DNA of 39,997 nt, taken from Saprospiraceae bacterium. Its GTDB lineage: Bacteria > Bacteroidota > Bacteroidia > Chitinophagales > Saprospiraceae. Shown here piece by piece: positions 8,345 to 15,450 of the stretch. A program made the position numbers and the translations under genes. The notes beneath the pieces are model-generated. The model was not told the origin of the DNA, did not search any database, and worked only from the letters and a program-made list of their open reading frames with translations. The stretch lies in NCBI GenBank assembly GCA_020437105.1, contig JAGQWR010000171.1, forward strand, positions 1 to 39,997. The letters are read 5' to 3'. Each line of letters begins with the position of its first letter. The stretch's first letter is position 1.

Positions 8345-8450
8345 TTACGCATTTTCAACCTGCTCACTAAAGCAGCTAATGCCAAAACTATTCCATTGTA
8401 GCTTAAAATTTCCGGCATTTGAGGATGAGGCGGTCCGCAGGAAAAAGGGG
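8345..8450 (+). repeat. Dispersed repeat copy C (fullest plus-strand copy)
   Basis: The copy runs from TACGCATTTT through CTGCTCACTAAAGCAGCTAA to GGTCCGCAGGAAAAAGGGG. Reverse-complement copies are found at 14605-14695 and 14988-15096. Confidence 0.8.
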
Positions 8451-8578
8451 CAAGGCTATAACCTCTCATCTATAATCTATAACCTCTCACCTATAAACTA
8501 TAAACTAAAATAAAAACGCAGACTTTTTTTAAATTGAAGCCTTGTCCGGAAATACATACTAATTAACCCCATGCTACT

Positions 8579-8860
8579 ATGCCCGATAGAACAAAATTAA
8601 AGACAGGAGACAAAATCCGCCTGCTGAGGGTGCCGGATGGCGATATAGCCCAACGAGAACGGGAAATTGCCCAGGGCATCACTAATCCCGGATGGACAGC
8701 CAATACTATTGAATTGATAATTTCCCAAAACCCAATTGTCGAAATATACGATATTGATGAATTTGGACAACCCTGGTTTACGGCTGAGATCCTTGTTGAT
8801 GGTGAAGCAGAGAACCACTCCATGTCATTAGTGGATGATGAATCCTGGGAATTGGTTTGA
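8579..8860 (+). CDS. Conserved-looking hypothetical protein, 93 aa
   Basis: A small soluble acidic protein. The opening RTKLKTGDKIRLLRVPDGD and the later segment IYDIDEFGQPWF suggest a small beta-rich fold, but I cannot name a family. The ATG at 8579 is preceded by non-coding repeat DNA. The downstream membrane-protein gene starts 70 bases after its stop and probably shares its transcript. Function unknown. Confidence 0.65.
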   Translation: MPDRTKLKTGDKIRLLRVPDGDIAQREREIAQGITNPGWTANTIELIISQNPIVEIYDIDEFGQPWFTAEILVDGEAENHSMSLVDDESWELV

Positions 8861-8930
8861 GGAATTGGAAATTGCATTTTTGTATGTTGCAGCTTATTTG
8901 CCCGTATGTACCAGAAAGATAAATTTTAAG

Positions 8931-9272
8931 ATGTGGCTTTTTACCAACTGGAAAAATAAGGGATTTTTTATTCCAATTTATGTAATGGGTTTCTTCTTTA
9001 TCACATTTGGCCTACGAGAATTGCTGGCAACGAATTGGGAAGGATCCTCCTGGGTTGAATGCGACAATCAGGTTCTTTTTGGGATTGTTTTTTTGTTAAG
9101 TGGAATAGCAACCTGGCTGACTGATATCAAGACAATTGAGCATGGAAGGTTGGTTTCCGATCCATACCAGGTTAACGAATTTTATTTTCTGCCCATGAAA
9201 TTGTGGGCTTATGGCTTACTATTATTGGGGACTTTATGTCTTATTGGGGGTGTTTTTGAAACATTCCGATAA
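8931..9272 (+). CDS. Small integral membrane protein
   Basis: A 113-residue protein from the ATG at 8931, with three predicted membrane segments (about residues 12-30, 45-62 and 85-107). A longer in-frame start at 8835 would overlap the upstream gene by 26 bases and add a poor N-terminus, so the internal ATG is preferred. No family is recognised. It lies between the 93-aa gene and the FISUMP gene, which follows after 11 bases, so all three are probably one operon. Confidence 0.6.
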   Translation: MWLFTNWKNKGFFIPIYVMGFFFITFGLRELLATNWEGSSWVECDNQVLFGIVFLLSGIATWLTDIKTIEHGRLVSDPYQVNEFYFLPMKLWAYGLLLLGTLCLIGGVFETFR

Positions 9273-9283
9273 AAATTATTTAG

Positions 9284-9862
9284 ATGAAGGTAGGTGCAAT
9301 TGTTATAGGTATTATTTTTCTTTACCAAATAACTTATCAAACAGCCAATCCCATATATCCAAACCACTTTCGTTCGGGTAAATTATTTCAAGATGTCAGA
9401 GATGGTAATTCATACCAGTACATTCAGATTGATAACTTGTATTGGTTTGCCGAAAATTTGAGATTTCAAACGAATAGTTCTTCCACATGGACTTCGGAAG
9501 AATCTGATATGGATAAATGTGGTATATTTTACGGGGTGCAGGATGCCTTTTCTGTTTGTCCGGATGGCTGGCGATTACCCACAGAAAAAGAGGTTGAATT
9601 TCTGATAAAAGCGGATAAGAAAAAACGCATAAATATCATTGACACCCTCCAACTCAAATTATGTGGTCGGATTGATAATGGGCAGCTTTCCAAAATTGAA
9701 CTACAGAACACTTTTTGGATCGACACGAAACTTATTGATGGAAATATAACCCATTGGCATACATTTGGATCTAAACATGAATTGCATAACCACAATGTTA
9801 CAAACGCCAAAAGAAAATTTCCGGTTAGATGTGTTTGTGAAATAAGCACTCAGAACAACTAA
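9284..9862 (+). CDS. FISUMP domain-containing protein
   Basis: A 192-residue protein with an N-terminal signal-like hydrophobic segment (about residues 4-20) and the FISUMP pattern (Fibrobacter succinogenes major paralogous domain): DGNSYQYIQIDNLYWFAENL (about 38-57), then G-I-F-Y-G and C-P-D-G-W-R-L-P-T (about 93-101), and the closing FPVRCVCE. This is a lectin-like extracellular domain of unknown ligand, common in Bacteroidota and Fibrobacteres lipoproteins. The protein is a minimal one-domain form. It is the last gene of a three-gene set. Confidence 0.82.
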   Translation: MKVGAIVIGIIFLYQITYQTANPIYPNHFRSGKLFQDVRDGNSYQYIQIDNLYWFAENLRFQTNSSSTWTSEESDMDKCGIFYGVQDAFSVCPDGWRLPTEKEVEFLIKADKKKRINIIDTLQLKLCGRIDNGQLSKIELQNTFWIDTKLIDGNITHWHTFGSKHELHNHNVTNAKRKFPVRCVCEISTQNN

Positions 9863-10033
9863 TTTAAGTAGGCGAAAAATCAATCTCAAAACCAATTTTA
9901 TTCTAGTGGACTAACTCGTATGTTGTAATTTATTAAGCCGATGTAGATTTTGTACTGAGAAAGGCATAAAAAGCGAGCGTAAGCATCGCTACGTAAACCT
10001 TTTTTACACTACTATCATCTTTAACACCTAAGT

Positions 10034-11251
10034 ATGAAAATAAATGTACGATCAAATACCTGGTGGGGCCCGCCCAAAAAGTTCTCTGCTGAAAATGAAG
10101 AACGGAAGGTAAGCTGGTTGGAGCTTTTTTATGATCTGGTCTATGTGCTGGCTATTGCCAAAATCACACACCATCTGGCAGAACACCTGAGTCTTTCGAG
10201 CCTATCCCAATTTTTCTTCTTTTTCACTCTCATATTCTGGGGATGGCTCAATGGCAGTTTATACCACGACCTGCATGGGTCTTCCGGCTTGCGGACCAGG
10301 CTAATGACCCTGTGGCAAATGCTGATTGTGGCAGCGCTGGTAATAACTCTTGATAGTCCGGAAGAGCAGCTGGTGTTTAATGTAACCATTGTGCTATTGG
10401 TCATGCAACTGTATATTACCTATCTCTGGTGGAGTGTCGGTTTTTATGACCGGAGTCACCGAAGGCTTAACAGACCCTATACGATTTTGTTTTTGGCTTC
10501 CTTTGGATTGATGTTTTCAACATTTTATTTGGAGCAACCCTATATTCAGATTGCTTTTTATAGCGCACTTTTGTTGAATTACCTGCCGCCTTTTATTACA
10601 CATTTCCTGTTAAGAAGAGATTCAATGGCTCTCAGGTTGTCGGCCAGCATGTCGGAGCGACTCGGACTCTTTACCATCATTGTTTTTGGAGAGGTGATTG
10701 CCGGGATAATCAATGGCGTTGGTGCACTACCTGATTTAAATATTCAGTCCTGGGTGAATTTCACCTTAGCCGTTATTATTGTTTTTGCCCTATGGTGGTT
10801 ATTTTTTACGCTGGTTTCTGACAGAACCTGCAAGCCTGGTTTTTTGAATAGCAGCTTGCTGGAAATGTTATATATCCCAACATTGATCGCTCTGGGTTTG
10901 ATCGGAATGAGTTTTTCCGGAATATTTGAAAATTATGATCACCACGATGCTCATTTTATCTCCCAAAAAGAAATTTTTGGATATGCCTTGTGCCTGTTCC
11001 TTCTGGGCATTAATTTTATGATGTATTTTCTGGAGTACCCTCCTCAATATGTGCGTCTCAGAAACAGGGCCCAACTGATCATCTATGCAGCGATTGGGTT
11101 AATTTTAATAGTTACGCTGCTGGATTTAAACGTGTCTCTGTTTTATTACTTATTGATTATTTTGAGTTTCATACTGGGAATTATCGCCTTGCTCAACTAT
11201 AATTGGTACGCCATATTTTCCGAGGGGCAGCAAAAGCAAGCGGATGTATAA
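10034..11251 (+). CDS. Low temperature requirement protein A (LtrA) family membrane protein
   Basis: A 405-residue polytopic membrane protein. The N-terminus carries the LtrA signature: a W-W-G-P-P segment (about residues 10-14), then ERKVSWLELFYDLVYVLAI (about 24-42). About ten to twelve hydrophobic segments follow. GLFTIIVFGEVIAG (about 210-223) is the second conserved block of the family, with its Glu in the membrane. The length is typical. LtrA was named for a Listeria locus needed at low temperature, but the biochemical activity of the family is not settled. It is preceded by about 170 bases without a gene and followed at 15 bases by a small membrane protein. Confidence 0.88.
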   Translation: MKINVRSNTWWGPPKKFSAENEERKVSWLELFYDLVYVLAIAKITHHLAEHLSLSSLSQFFFFFTLIFWGWLNGSLYHDLHGSSGLRTRLMTLWQMLIVAALVITLDSPEEQLVFNVTIVLLVMQLYITYLWWSVGFYDRSHRRLNRPYTILFLASFGLMFSTFYLEQPYIQIAFYSALLLNYLPPFITHFLLRRDSMALRLSASMSERLGLFTIIVFGEVIAGIINGVGALPDLNIQSWVNFTLAVIIVFALWWLFFTLVSDRTCKPGFLNSSLLEMLYIPTLIALGLIGMSFSGIFENYDHHDAHFISQKEIFGYALCLFLLGINFMMYFLEYPPQYVRLRNRAQLIIYAAIGLILIVTLLDLNVSLFYYLLIILSFILGIIALLNYNWYAIFSEGQQKQADV

Positions 11252-11266
11252 CTTTAATATTTAAAC

Positions 11267-11449
11267 ATGAGTTTCTTAAATAAAAAATTAGACGTAATTA
11301 CAGTCCTGGCCATTGTGATTATGGCCATTTCAATTACAATTTTCAATTTGGAGGATTTTAGTTGGGAGGCAAATAGTAAAAGCTATTTAGGGCTAATTGT
11401 TTTTGTTGTTTTGCTGGTGTTTCGGAAAATATATCCGGATAAAAAATAG
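11267..11449 (+). CDS. Small two-helix membrane protein, 60 aa
   Basis: A 60-residue protein with two hydrophobic segments (about residues 10-26 and 40-54) and a basic C-terminus (RKIYPDKK). It starts 15 bases after the LtrA gene on the same strand and is probably co-transcribed. I recognise no family. Its short length leaves some doubt, but the frame starts cleanly with MSFLNKKLDVITVLAIVIM. Confidence 0.5.
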   Translation: MSFLNKKLDVITVLAIVIMAISITIFNLEDFSWEANSKSYLGLIVFVVLLVFRKIYPDKK

Positions 11450-11460
11450 CAGAGCTTACT

Positions 11461-11486
11461 CCCAAACCACATTGATCTGGATACCT
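11461..11486 (+). repeat. Copy 2 of the 25-bp gene-oriented element
   Basis: CCCAAACCAC, then ATTGATCTGGATACC, matches the better copy at 12727 in most positions. It lies 93 bases before the next gene start and has the same orientation. Confidence 0.55.
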
Positions 11487-11578
11487 TACCCTGCCTGAAT
11501 TGGCAAGTTGATTTTTATCATCCATTCACAATGACATAAATCATTTACCGGAAATGTAAAATAAGGTATCCTTGTAGA

Positions 11579-11971
11579 ATGCATCAGCTGAAAAACATAT
11601 TGCTCTTTTTGGCGGCGGGGATTCAATTACTCCACGCTCTGGTTCCGCATAGGCATCAGGAGACGATGACTGCTGTTGAACATCAGGCGCTTCATGAGCA
11701 GGCTGATGATCTTATCGATTATATCGGACTGGCATTTCATCAGTTGGTTTCGGATCAGGTCGTACTTTTTAATTCCGATTTTTCTGAGCAGTTTAAGGAG
11801 CTTAGATCCAGTAGCGATATTTACCCGGCAAACCTTTGGGCTGCCAGTGATTACCGTTTATCTAAGCAATCCCAAAAGCCATTCGGCACGCCTTTTCAGA
11901 CTGCTATTATTACGCCTGGATTACTCATAAACGGCCTGCGTGCACCTCCCGGCGCTGGTTTTTCCTTTTAG
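11579..11971 (+). CDS. Hypothetical exported protein with His-rich segment
   Basis: A 130-residue protein with a hydrophobic N-terminus (MHQLKNILLFLAAGIQLLHAL) and a His-rich patch (HALVPHRH at about 19-26, then further His to about 57). It ends in an RAPPG motif like those found in small proteins next to metal-efflux genes in Bacteroidota, but no efflux genes are visible here. Metal binding is an inference from composition. The gene is 89 bases upstream of the DUF2231-like membrane protein and may share its transcript. Confidence 0.55.
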   Translation: MHQLKNILLFLAAGIQLLHALVPHRHQETMTAVEHQALHEQADDLIDYIGLAFHQLVSDQVVLFNSDFSEQFKELRSSSDIYPANLWAASDYRLSKQSQKPFGTPFQTAIITPGLLINGLRAPPGAGFSF

Positions 11972-12060
11972 CGCTTTTCAATTTAATTATCATGTACTTG
12001 TTGCCCGGTGCGTTTGATTTTCAAGCCACCAGGAATCGGTATAATTCTAAAAATAAAATC

Positions 12061-12579
12061 ATGGATGCAACACATGTGCACCTGCTGCTCACGCATTTCC
12101 CAATTGTCGGAACAATCCTGGGCGTAGGCATTTTAGCTTTTGGTCAATTTTCAAATAATCAAACCATAAAACAAGTAGCCTTAGTTAAATTTAGTGCTAT
12201 GGCGGTTCTCACTATTCCTGTTTTTCTAACAGGCGAAGGAGCGGAAGAAACGGTCGAGCATTTACCTGGTGTGTCAGAAAGTCTGATAAGCCAACACGAA
12301 GAGCTTGCCGAAAAAGCAATCTGGTTGATGGGAATATTGGGAGTGCTTTCAATTATCAATGTTTTTGTGTTGTTTAAAAAGCTGGCTATTGCCAACGCAC
12401 TCACAATTGCCACCTTAGTTGTTTCCCTGGCCACTGTTGGAGTATTTGTCAAAGTAGGAAGTTTAGGAGGCCAAATCCGACATTCTGAAATTCGAGCAAA
12501 TAATGTGCAGCCGCAAAATGGAGAGACCAATCAAGGTTTGATCAACGCAGGTAGAGCCGAAGACGAAGATGATGATTAA
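12061..12579 (+). CDS. DUF2231-like four-helix membrane protein
   Basis: A 172-residue membrane protein from the ATG at 12061. An in-frame start at 11992 would add 23 mostly polar residues and is less likely. The opening ATHVHLLLTHFPIVGTILG resembles the HPLLVHFPI signature of DUF2231 proteins, which often carry His residues near the membrane and occur with haem or metal proteins. Four hydrophobic segments (about 10-28, 40-57, 84-104, 108-130) precede GGQIRHSEIR and an acidic tail (EDEDDD). The function of the family is unknown. A strong terminator follows at 12618-12677. Confidence 0.65.
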   Translation: MDATHVHLLLTHFPIVGTILGVGILAFGQFSNNQTIKQVALVKFSAMAVLTIPVFLTGEGAEETVEHLPGVSESLISQHEELAEKAIWLMGILGVLSIINVFVLFKKLAIANALTIATLVVSLATVGVFVKVGSLGGQIRHSEIRANNVQPQNGETNQGLINAGRAEDEDDD

Positions 12580-12617
12580 GCGCTTGTTTGGGTATTGAAA
12601 TGGCGGTCTGCTTTTAA

Positions 12618-12677
12618 ACAGGAGTTATTCCGAATTCCAGAGCGATCTGAAATTCGGGATGACTCCTGTTTTTTTTT
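12618..12677 (+). terminator. Strong intrinsic terminator
   Basis: A 19-bp stem (ACAGGAGTTATTCCGAATT at 12618-12636 with AATTCGGGATGACTCCTGT at 12651-12669, two G-U pairs) closes a 14-base loop and runs straight into nine T. It ends the transcript of the DUF2231-like gene. Confidence 0.88.
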
Positions 12678-12724
12678 AAATAACAATGTTTACTTTGTAA
12701 AGAATAAGATGCCAGGTTAAACTA

Positions 12725-12753
12725 TACCCAAACCACTTTGATTCGGGTATATA
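12725..12753 (+). repeat. Copy 3 of the 25-bp gene-oriented element, best copy
   Basis: TATACCC and GGGTATA form a perfect 7-bp inverted repeat around AAACCACTTTGATTC. The element ends about 18 bases before the DUF4256 start codon, so it covers the place of a promoter or operator. Related copies lie at 4869, 11461, 36931 (minus) and 37121, always upstream of a gene and in its orientation. Confidence 0.65.
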
Positions 12754-12770
12754 TTCTAAAACGCTAAAAA

Positions 12771-13334
12771 ATGGGAATTAAAAAGAATCTATCCCCTGAT
12801 CAACAAGCAAAACTAATCAGCGTATTAAAAACACGTTTTGAAGAAAACCGACAGCGCCACCCGGATATTGAATGGGCTAAAATCCAAACAAAGCTGGAAG
12901 CTAATCCTGAAAAACTGTGGTCGCTCCAGGAGATGGAAAGCACAGGCGGTGAACCGGATGTCATTGACTTCGATTCTAAAGCGGGGGAATACATTTTTTA
13001 CGATTGCTCGGAAGAAAGTCCGAAAGGCCGCAGGAGTCTTTGTTATGACCGGAAAGCCCTGGAGTCCAGAAAAGCGCATCCTCCCAAAAATTCGGCGATG
13101 GATATGGCGGCTGCCATGGGTATCGAGCTATTAGCAGAAGAACAATATCAGGCTTTGCAGGACATTCATCCTGTTGATACTAAAACTTCAAGCTGGTTGA
13201 AAACGCCAAAGGAGATTAGAGCATTAGGTGGAGCTATCTTTGGGGATTTCCGCTACGGCGAAGTCTTTGTCTATCACAATGGTGCAGAGTCTTATTATGC
13301 AGCAAGAGGATTTCGGGGTGCGCTGCGGGTCTAA
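12771..13334 (+). CDS. DUF4256 family protein
   Basis: A 187-residue soluble protein whose whole length matches the DUF4256 family as I know it: FEENRQRHPDIEW and W-S-L-Q-E-M-E-S-T-G-G-E-P-D-V-I near the start, then GEYIFYDCSEESPKGRRSLC (about 74-93) and the C-terminal segment F-R-Y-G-E-V-F-V-Y-H-N-G-A-E-S-Y-Y-A-A-R-G-F-R-G. The family is widespread and of unknown function. It is preceded by the best copy of the 25-bp element and a strong terminator, so it has its own promoter. The exported protein gene begins 32 bases downstream. Confidence 0.85.
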   Translation: MGIKKNLSPDQQAKLISVLKTRFEENRQRHPDIEWAKIQTKLEANPEKLWSLQEMESTGGEPDVIDFDSKAGEYIFYDCSEESPKGRRSLCYDRKALESRKAHPPKNSAMDMAAAMGIELLAEEQYQALQDIHPVDTKTSSWLKTPKEIRALGGAIFGDFRYGEVFVYHNGAESYYAARGFRGALRV

Positions 13335-13366
13335 TCATCTTGGCGAAAATTCAAATGGATACAGGA

Positions 13367-14443
13367 ATGAAAACACTTCGGATCATGGTCTTTCTGTTAC
13401 TTACTGTGACTGCTTATTCCCAGGATCCAATTGCCATAATCCTGGATGATCCGGCAATAAGTTGGGCAGCTGTTTCGGAAATTAATATTGATTTGGAGGC
13501 GGAAACGGTTTATTCCGAGCAATTTATCCAGGGTGATTTTAATTGGGTGAGTACCATCAAAGTGGATTTAGTGCGATTTCCCGATTTCCCGGCCGAGAAG
13601 TTTCTTTCCCATTTATTGGTTGAGCAACTTGGCAACAAACAGCTGACCATGTATTCTCTGGAAACCAATGAGCCGTTGGATTTCCAGGCTCTTCGGAAAG
13701 AATTAGTTTACCATTTATCGGCATTTTCCCCTGCCGGGGAAGAAATAGAAAGATACCAGTACCAGGTTCCAATTGAGGGACTATTCGATTATGTTGTGCT
13801 GAAGCAACTTTGGTTTTATAACAGTGAATCAAATACTTTTTTCAATAAGATTTTGGGCCTTATCCCTGTTCACATTGATACGGAATCTGAACAAACCGAA
13901 TCCATTCACAAAAAGTTAGGGTGGATTCCCTTTTCTGAAAATGAAGTAAATCATTTTTACATTAATAATCCAGACCTCCTTTGGGTGAAAAAAACGACTA
14001 CCTATTCGCTGTTTGCAGATTGGGAGATACTAAAAGGGGATACCGAACAATTTGTACAGACGTATTTTTTTGAGTTGCCTCTTCAGGGAGTTCTTAATAT
14101 TGGGATACCTGGCCCGGATATTCCGAAGCAACCTGCGCTGTCCGACAGCTATCTGGAGGAAACAAGGAATGGAAGTGTTTGCGTAATTTATAGGATTAGT
14201 AAAACGAAGGAAGATGTAGCGCTTGAACTCAATGAGGCAACTCCTGAACTTATAAATGAAATTATCGGATTAACGTTTGACCAATTTTTATTTATAGATA
14301 GCCAAACCTTTCAAATGGGATCCTATCTGGACTTGGTCGGTCCACTTAGACCATATTACTACGATATGGGCAGCTCTGATCCCAACGATTATCAAGATGC
14401 TTTTTATGCGCCTATTTTTTATTTTTTGAATCCGGGACATTAA
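13367..14443 (+). CDS. Exported protein, distantly GldN/PorN-like
   Basis: A 358-residue protein from the ATG at 13367, which gives a clean signal peptide (MKTLRIMVFLLLTVTAYSQD). Earlier in-frame starts at 13340 (TTG) and 13355 add residues before it. The mature part has ISWAAVSEINIDLEAE near its start and, further on, L-K-Q-L-W-F-Y-N-S-E-S-N-T-F-F-N-K-I-L-G-L-I-P-V. These recall the W-x-K-x-x-x-R-x-I-D-L and WFFD...GIAP segments of the gliding/T9SS protein GldN (PorN). The similarity is weak and partial, so only a tentative relation is claimed. No other T9SS genes are nearby, so it is not the core GldN of the secretion machine. Confidence 0.6.
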   Translation: MKTLRIMVFLLLTVTAYSQDPIAIILDDPAISWAAVSEINIDLEAETVYSEQFIQGDFNWVSTIKVDLVRFPDFPAEKFLSHLLVEQLGNKQLTMYSLETNEPLDFQALRKELVYHLSAFSPAGEEIERYQYQVPIEGLFDYVVLKQLWFYNSESNTFFNKILGLIPVHIDTESEQTESIHKKLGWIPFSENEVNHFYINNPDLLWVKKTTTYSLFADWEILKGDTEQFVQTYFFELPLQGVLNIGIPGPDIPKQPALSDSYLEETRNGSVCVIYRISKTKEDVALELNEATPELINEIIGLTFDQFLFIDSQTFQMGSYLDLVGPLRPYYYDMGSSDPNDYQDAFYAPIFYFLNPGH

Positions 14444-14551
14444 AATCTATTTATATACCTGAACTTTTTTTGCAGGAGTTTTGGAAGCGAAATGTAGGTT
14501 GGAGATTAGAGATTAGAGATTATAGGTTATAGTTTATAGATTAAAGTTTAG

Positions 14552-14588
14552 GGTTTATGGTTGAGACTGGGTTCTACCGTGGCCGCTA
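14552..14588. repeat. 37-bp exact direct repeat, first copy
   Basis: It begins GGTTTATGGTTGAGACTGGG and ends ACCGTGGCCGCTA. The second copy is identical at 14944-14980, 392 bases away. Confidence 0.85.
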
Positions 14589-14604
14589 AAGGCTCGCATC
14601 TTTT

Positions 14605-14695
14605 GCCTCATCCTCAAATGCCGGAAATTTTAATCCATAATGGAATAGTTTTGGCATTAGCTGCTTTAGTGAGCAGTCACTAAAATGCGTTAAAA
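14605..14695 (-). repeat. Dispersed repeat copy D (reverse orientation)
   Basis: It contains CCTCATCCTCAAATGCCGG, TTAGCTGCTTTAGTGAGCAG and AAAATGCGTTAAAA, the reverse complement of copy C at 8345-8450. Confidence 0.8.
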
Positions 14696-14838
14696 ACTAG
14701 GTACTGTCTGAGCAAAAAGAGCTTGAGCAAAATAAAAAATCTAGTGCATCAACATGATTTTTAGCCAGAAATTCAGACTTGAGGCGAGTTTAGCTAGTTT
14801 AGCATTTTCGGGGCAGCGCAGCGTTAAAAAGCAGGTAC

Positions 14839-14856
14839 TCCCGATAGCTATCGGGA
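14839..14856. repeat. Palindrome TCCCGATAGCTATCGGGA
   Basis: A perfect 18-bp palindrome. The 14-bp core CCGATAGCTATCGG recurs at 34783-34796 and 36999-37012, and related forms occur at 17325-17341 and 29329-29343, all between genes. Confidence 0.85.
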
Positions 14857-14943
14857 TGATTTACCCATCTTTGCATCATGGCAAAGATGCCGCCGGAGGC
14901 AATGTTTCAGATTATAGTTTAAAGTTTAGAGATTATAGTTTAT

Positions 14944-14980
14944 GGTTTATGGTTGAGACTGGGTTCTACCGTGGCCGCTA
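14944..14980. repeat. 37-bp exact direct repeat, second copy
   Basis: Identical to 14552-14588. Both copies sit just left of a reverse-oriented copy of the dispersed repeat (D and E), so unit plus copy form a larger duplicated block. Confidence 0.85.
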
Positions 14981-14987
14981 TAGTCTT

Positions 14988-15096
14988 CCCTTTTTTCCTG
15001 CGGATCGCCTCATCCTCAAATGCCGGGAATATTAATCCAAACCAGAATAATTTAGCATTATCTGATTTAGCTAGCAGGTCCTAAAATGCGTAAAAA
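14988..15096 (-). repeat. Dispersed repeat copy E (reverse orientation)
   Basis: CCCTTTTTTCCTGCGGATCG and CCTCATCCTCAAATGCCGG are exact reverse complements of the tail of copy B. The far end (CTAAAATGCGTAAAAAG) is diverged. Confidence 0.78.
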
Positions 15097-15172
15097 GTAG
15101 TAGAAGGCAGTAATCCCTTTTTTCCACCTTTGGCGGCCAAAGAGGAGCTAGCATCAACATTATGGCAAACCC

Positions 15173-15321
15173 ATCTCCGTAGGAGATCAATCTTTGTAGA
15201 AAAAACGCCAAAACAAAATAGGAGCCCCATCGGGGCGGCACCCGAAATAAAAAGTGCCGCACCTACGGAGCTTAAAAATCTGTAATTTGAAATTGCTACA
15301 AAGATGTTGCTCCGCTGGAGC
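15173..15321. repeat. Complete REP-like element with both halves
   Basis: The order is ATCTCCGTAGGAGAT (15173-15187), ATCTTTGTAG, GCCCCATCGGGGC (15224-15236), GTGCCGCACCTACGGAGC, CTACAAAG, GCTCCGCTGGAGC (15309-15321). The outer parts (palindrome plus ATCTTTGTAG, and CTACAAAGAT plus palindrome) are inverted relative to each other. The halves also occur separately at 4993-5066 and 5168-5237. It ends 129 bases before the dihydroorotase start. Confidence 0.75.
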
Positions 15322-15450
15322 AAAGAATTGGAGATTAAGTTGGATGTTGGATTTGAGGTCAAATTAAAATCTAAGCATTCTATTGACCTTAGCTGCCTTA
15401 GCGGGCAGTCTCGAAAATTTGCTAAATTCGCCAGCGTTAAAACACGAAAG

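Larger units (their letters stand above)
7797..8578. other. Repeat-filled intergenic region
   Basis: No gene is supported in these 782 bases. They hold three copies of a dispersed repeat of about 90-110 bases (7898-7953, 8022-8113, 8345-8450), a perfect 10-bp hairpin (8287-8310) and an AT-rich run of CTATAA/CTATAAACT words (about 8457-8512). Matching material in the opposite orientation fills 14.5-15.1 kb. Confidence 0.6.
14444..15450. other. 1-kb repeat cluster without genes
   Basis: No gene is supported here. In order it holds AT-rich words (TTATAGTTTATAG-like) at about 14500-14560, a 37-bp exact direct repeat (14552-14588 and 14944-14980), reverse copies D and E of the dispersed repeat, the palindrome at 14839-14856, and the intact REP-like element 15173-15321 just upstream of dihydroorotase. 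Open frames in this stretch are made of repeat sequence. Confidence 0.65.

Noticed and set aside
12159..12530. 123-codon minus-strand open frame
   Set aside because: It is antisense to the DUF2231-like membrane protein, which has clear hydrophobic periodicity and a terminator in the plus direction.
14754..15035. 93-codon open frame in the repeat cluster
   Set aside because: It consists of the 37-bp direct repeat, the palindrome and copy E of the dispersed repeat, and has no coding character.
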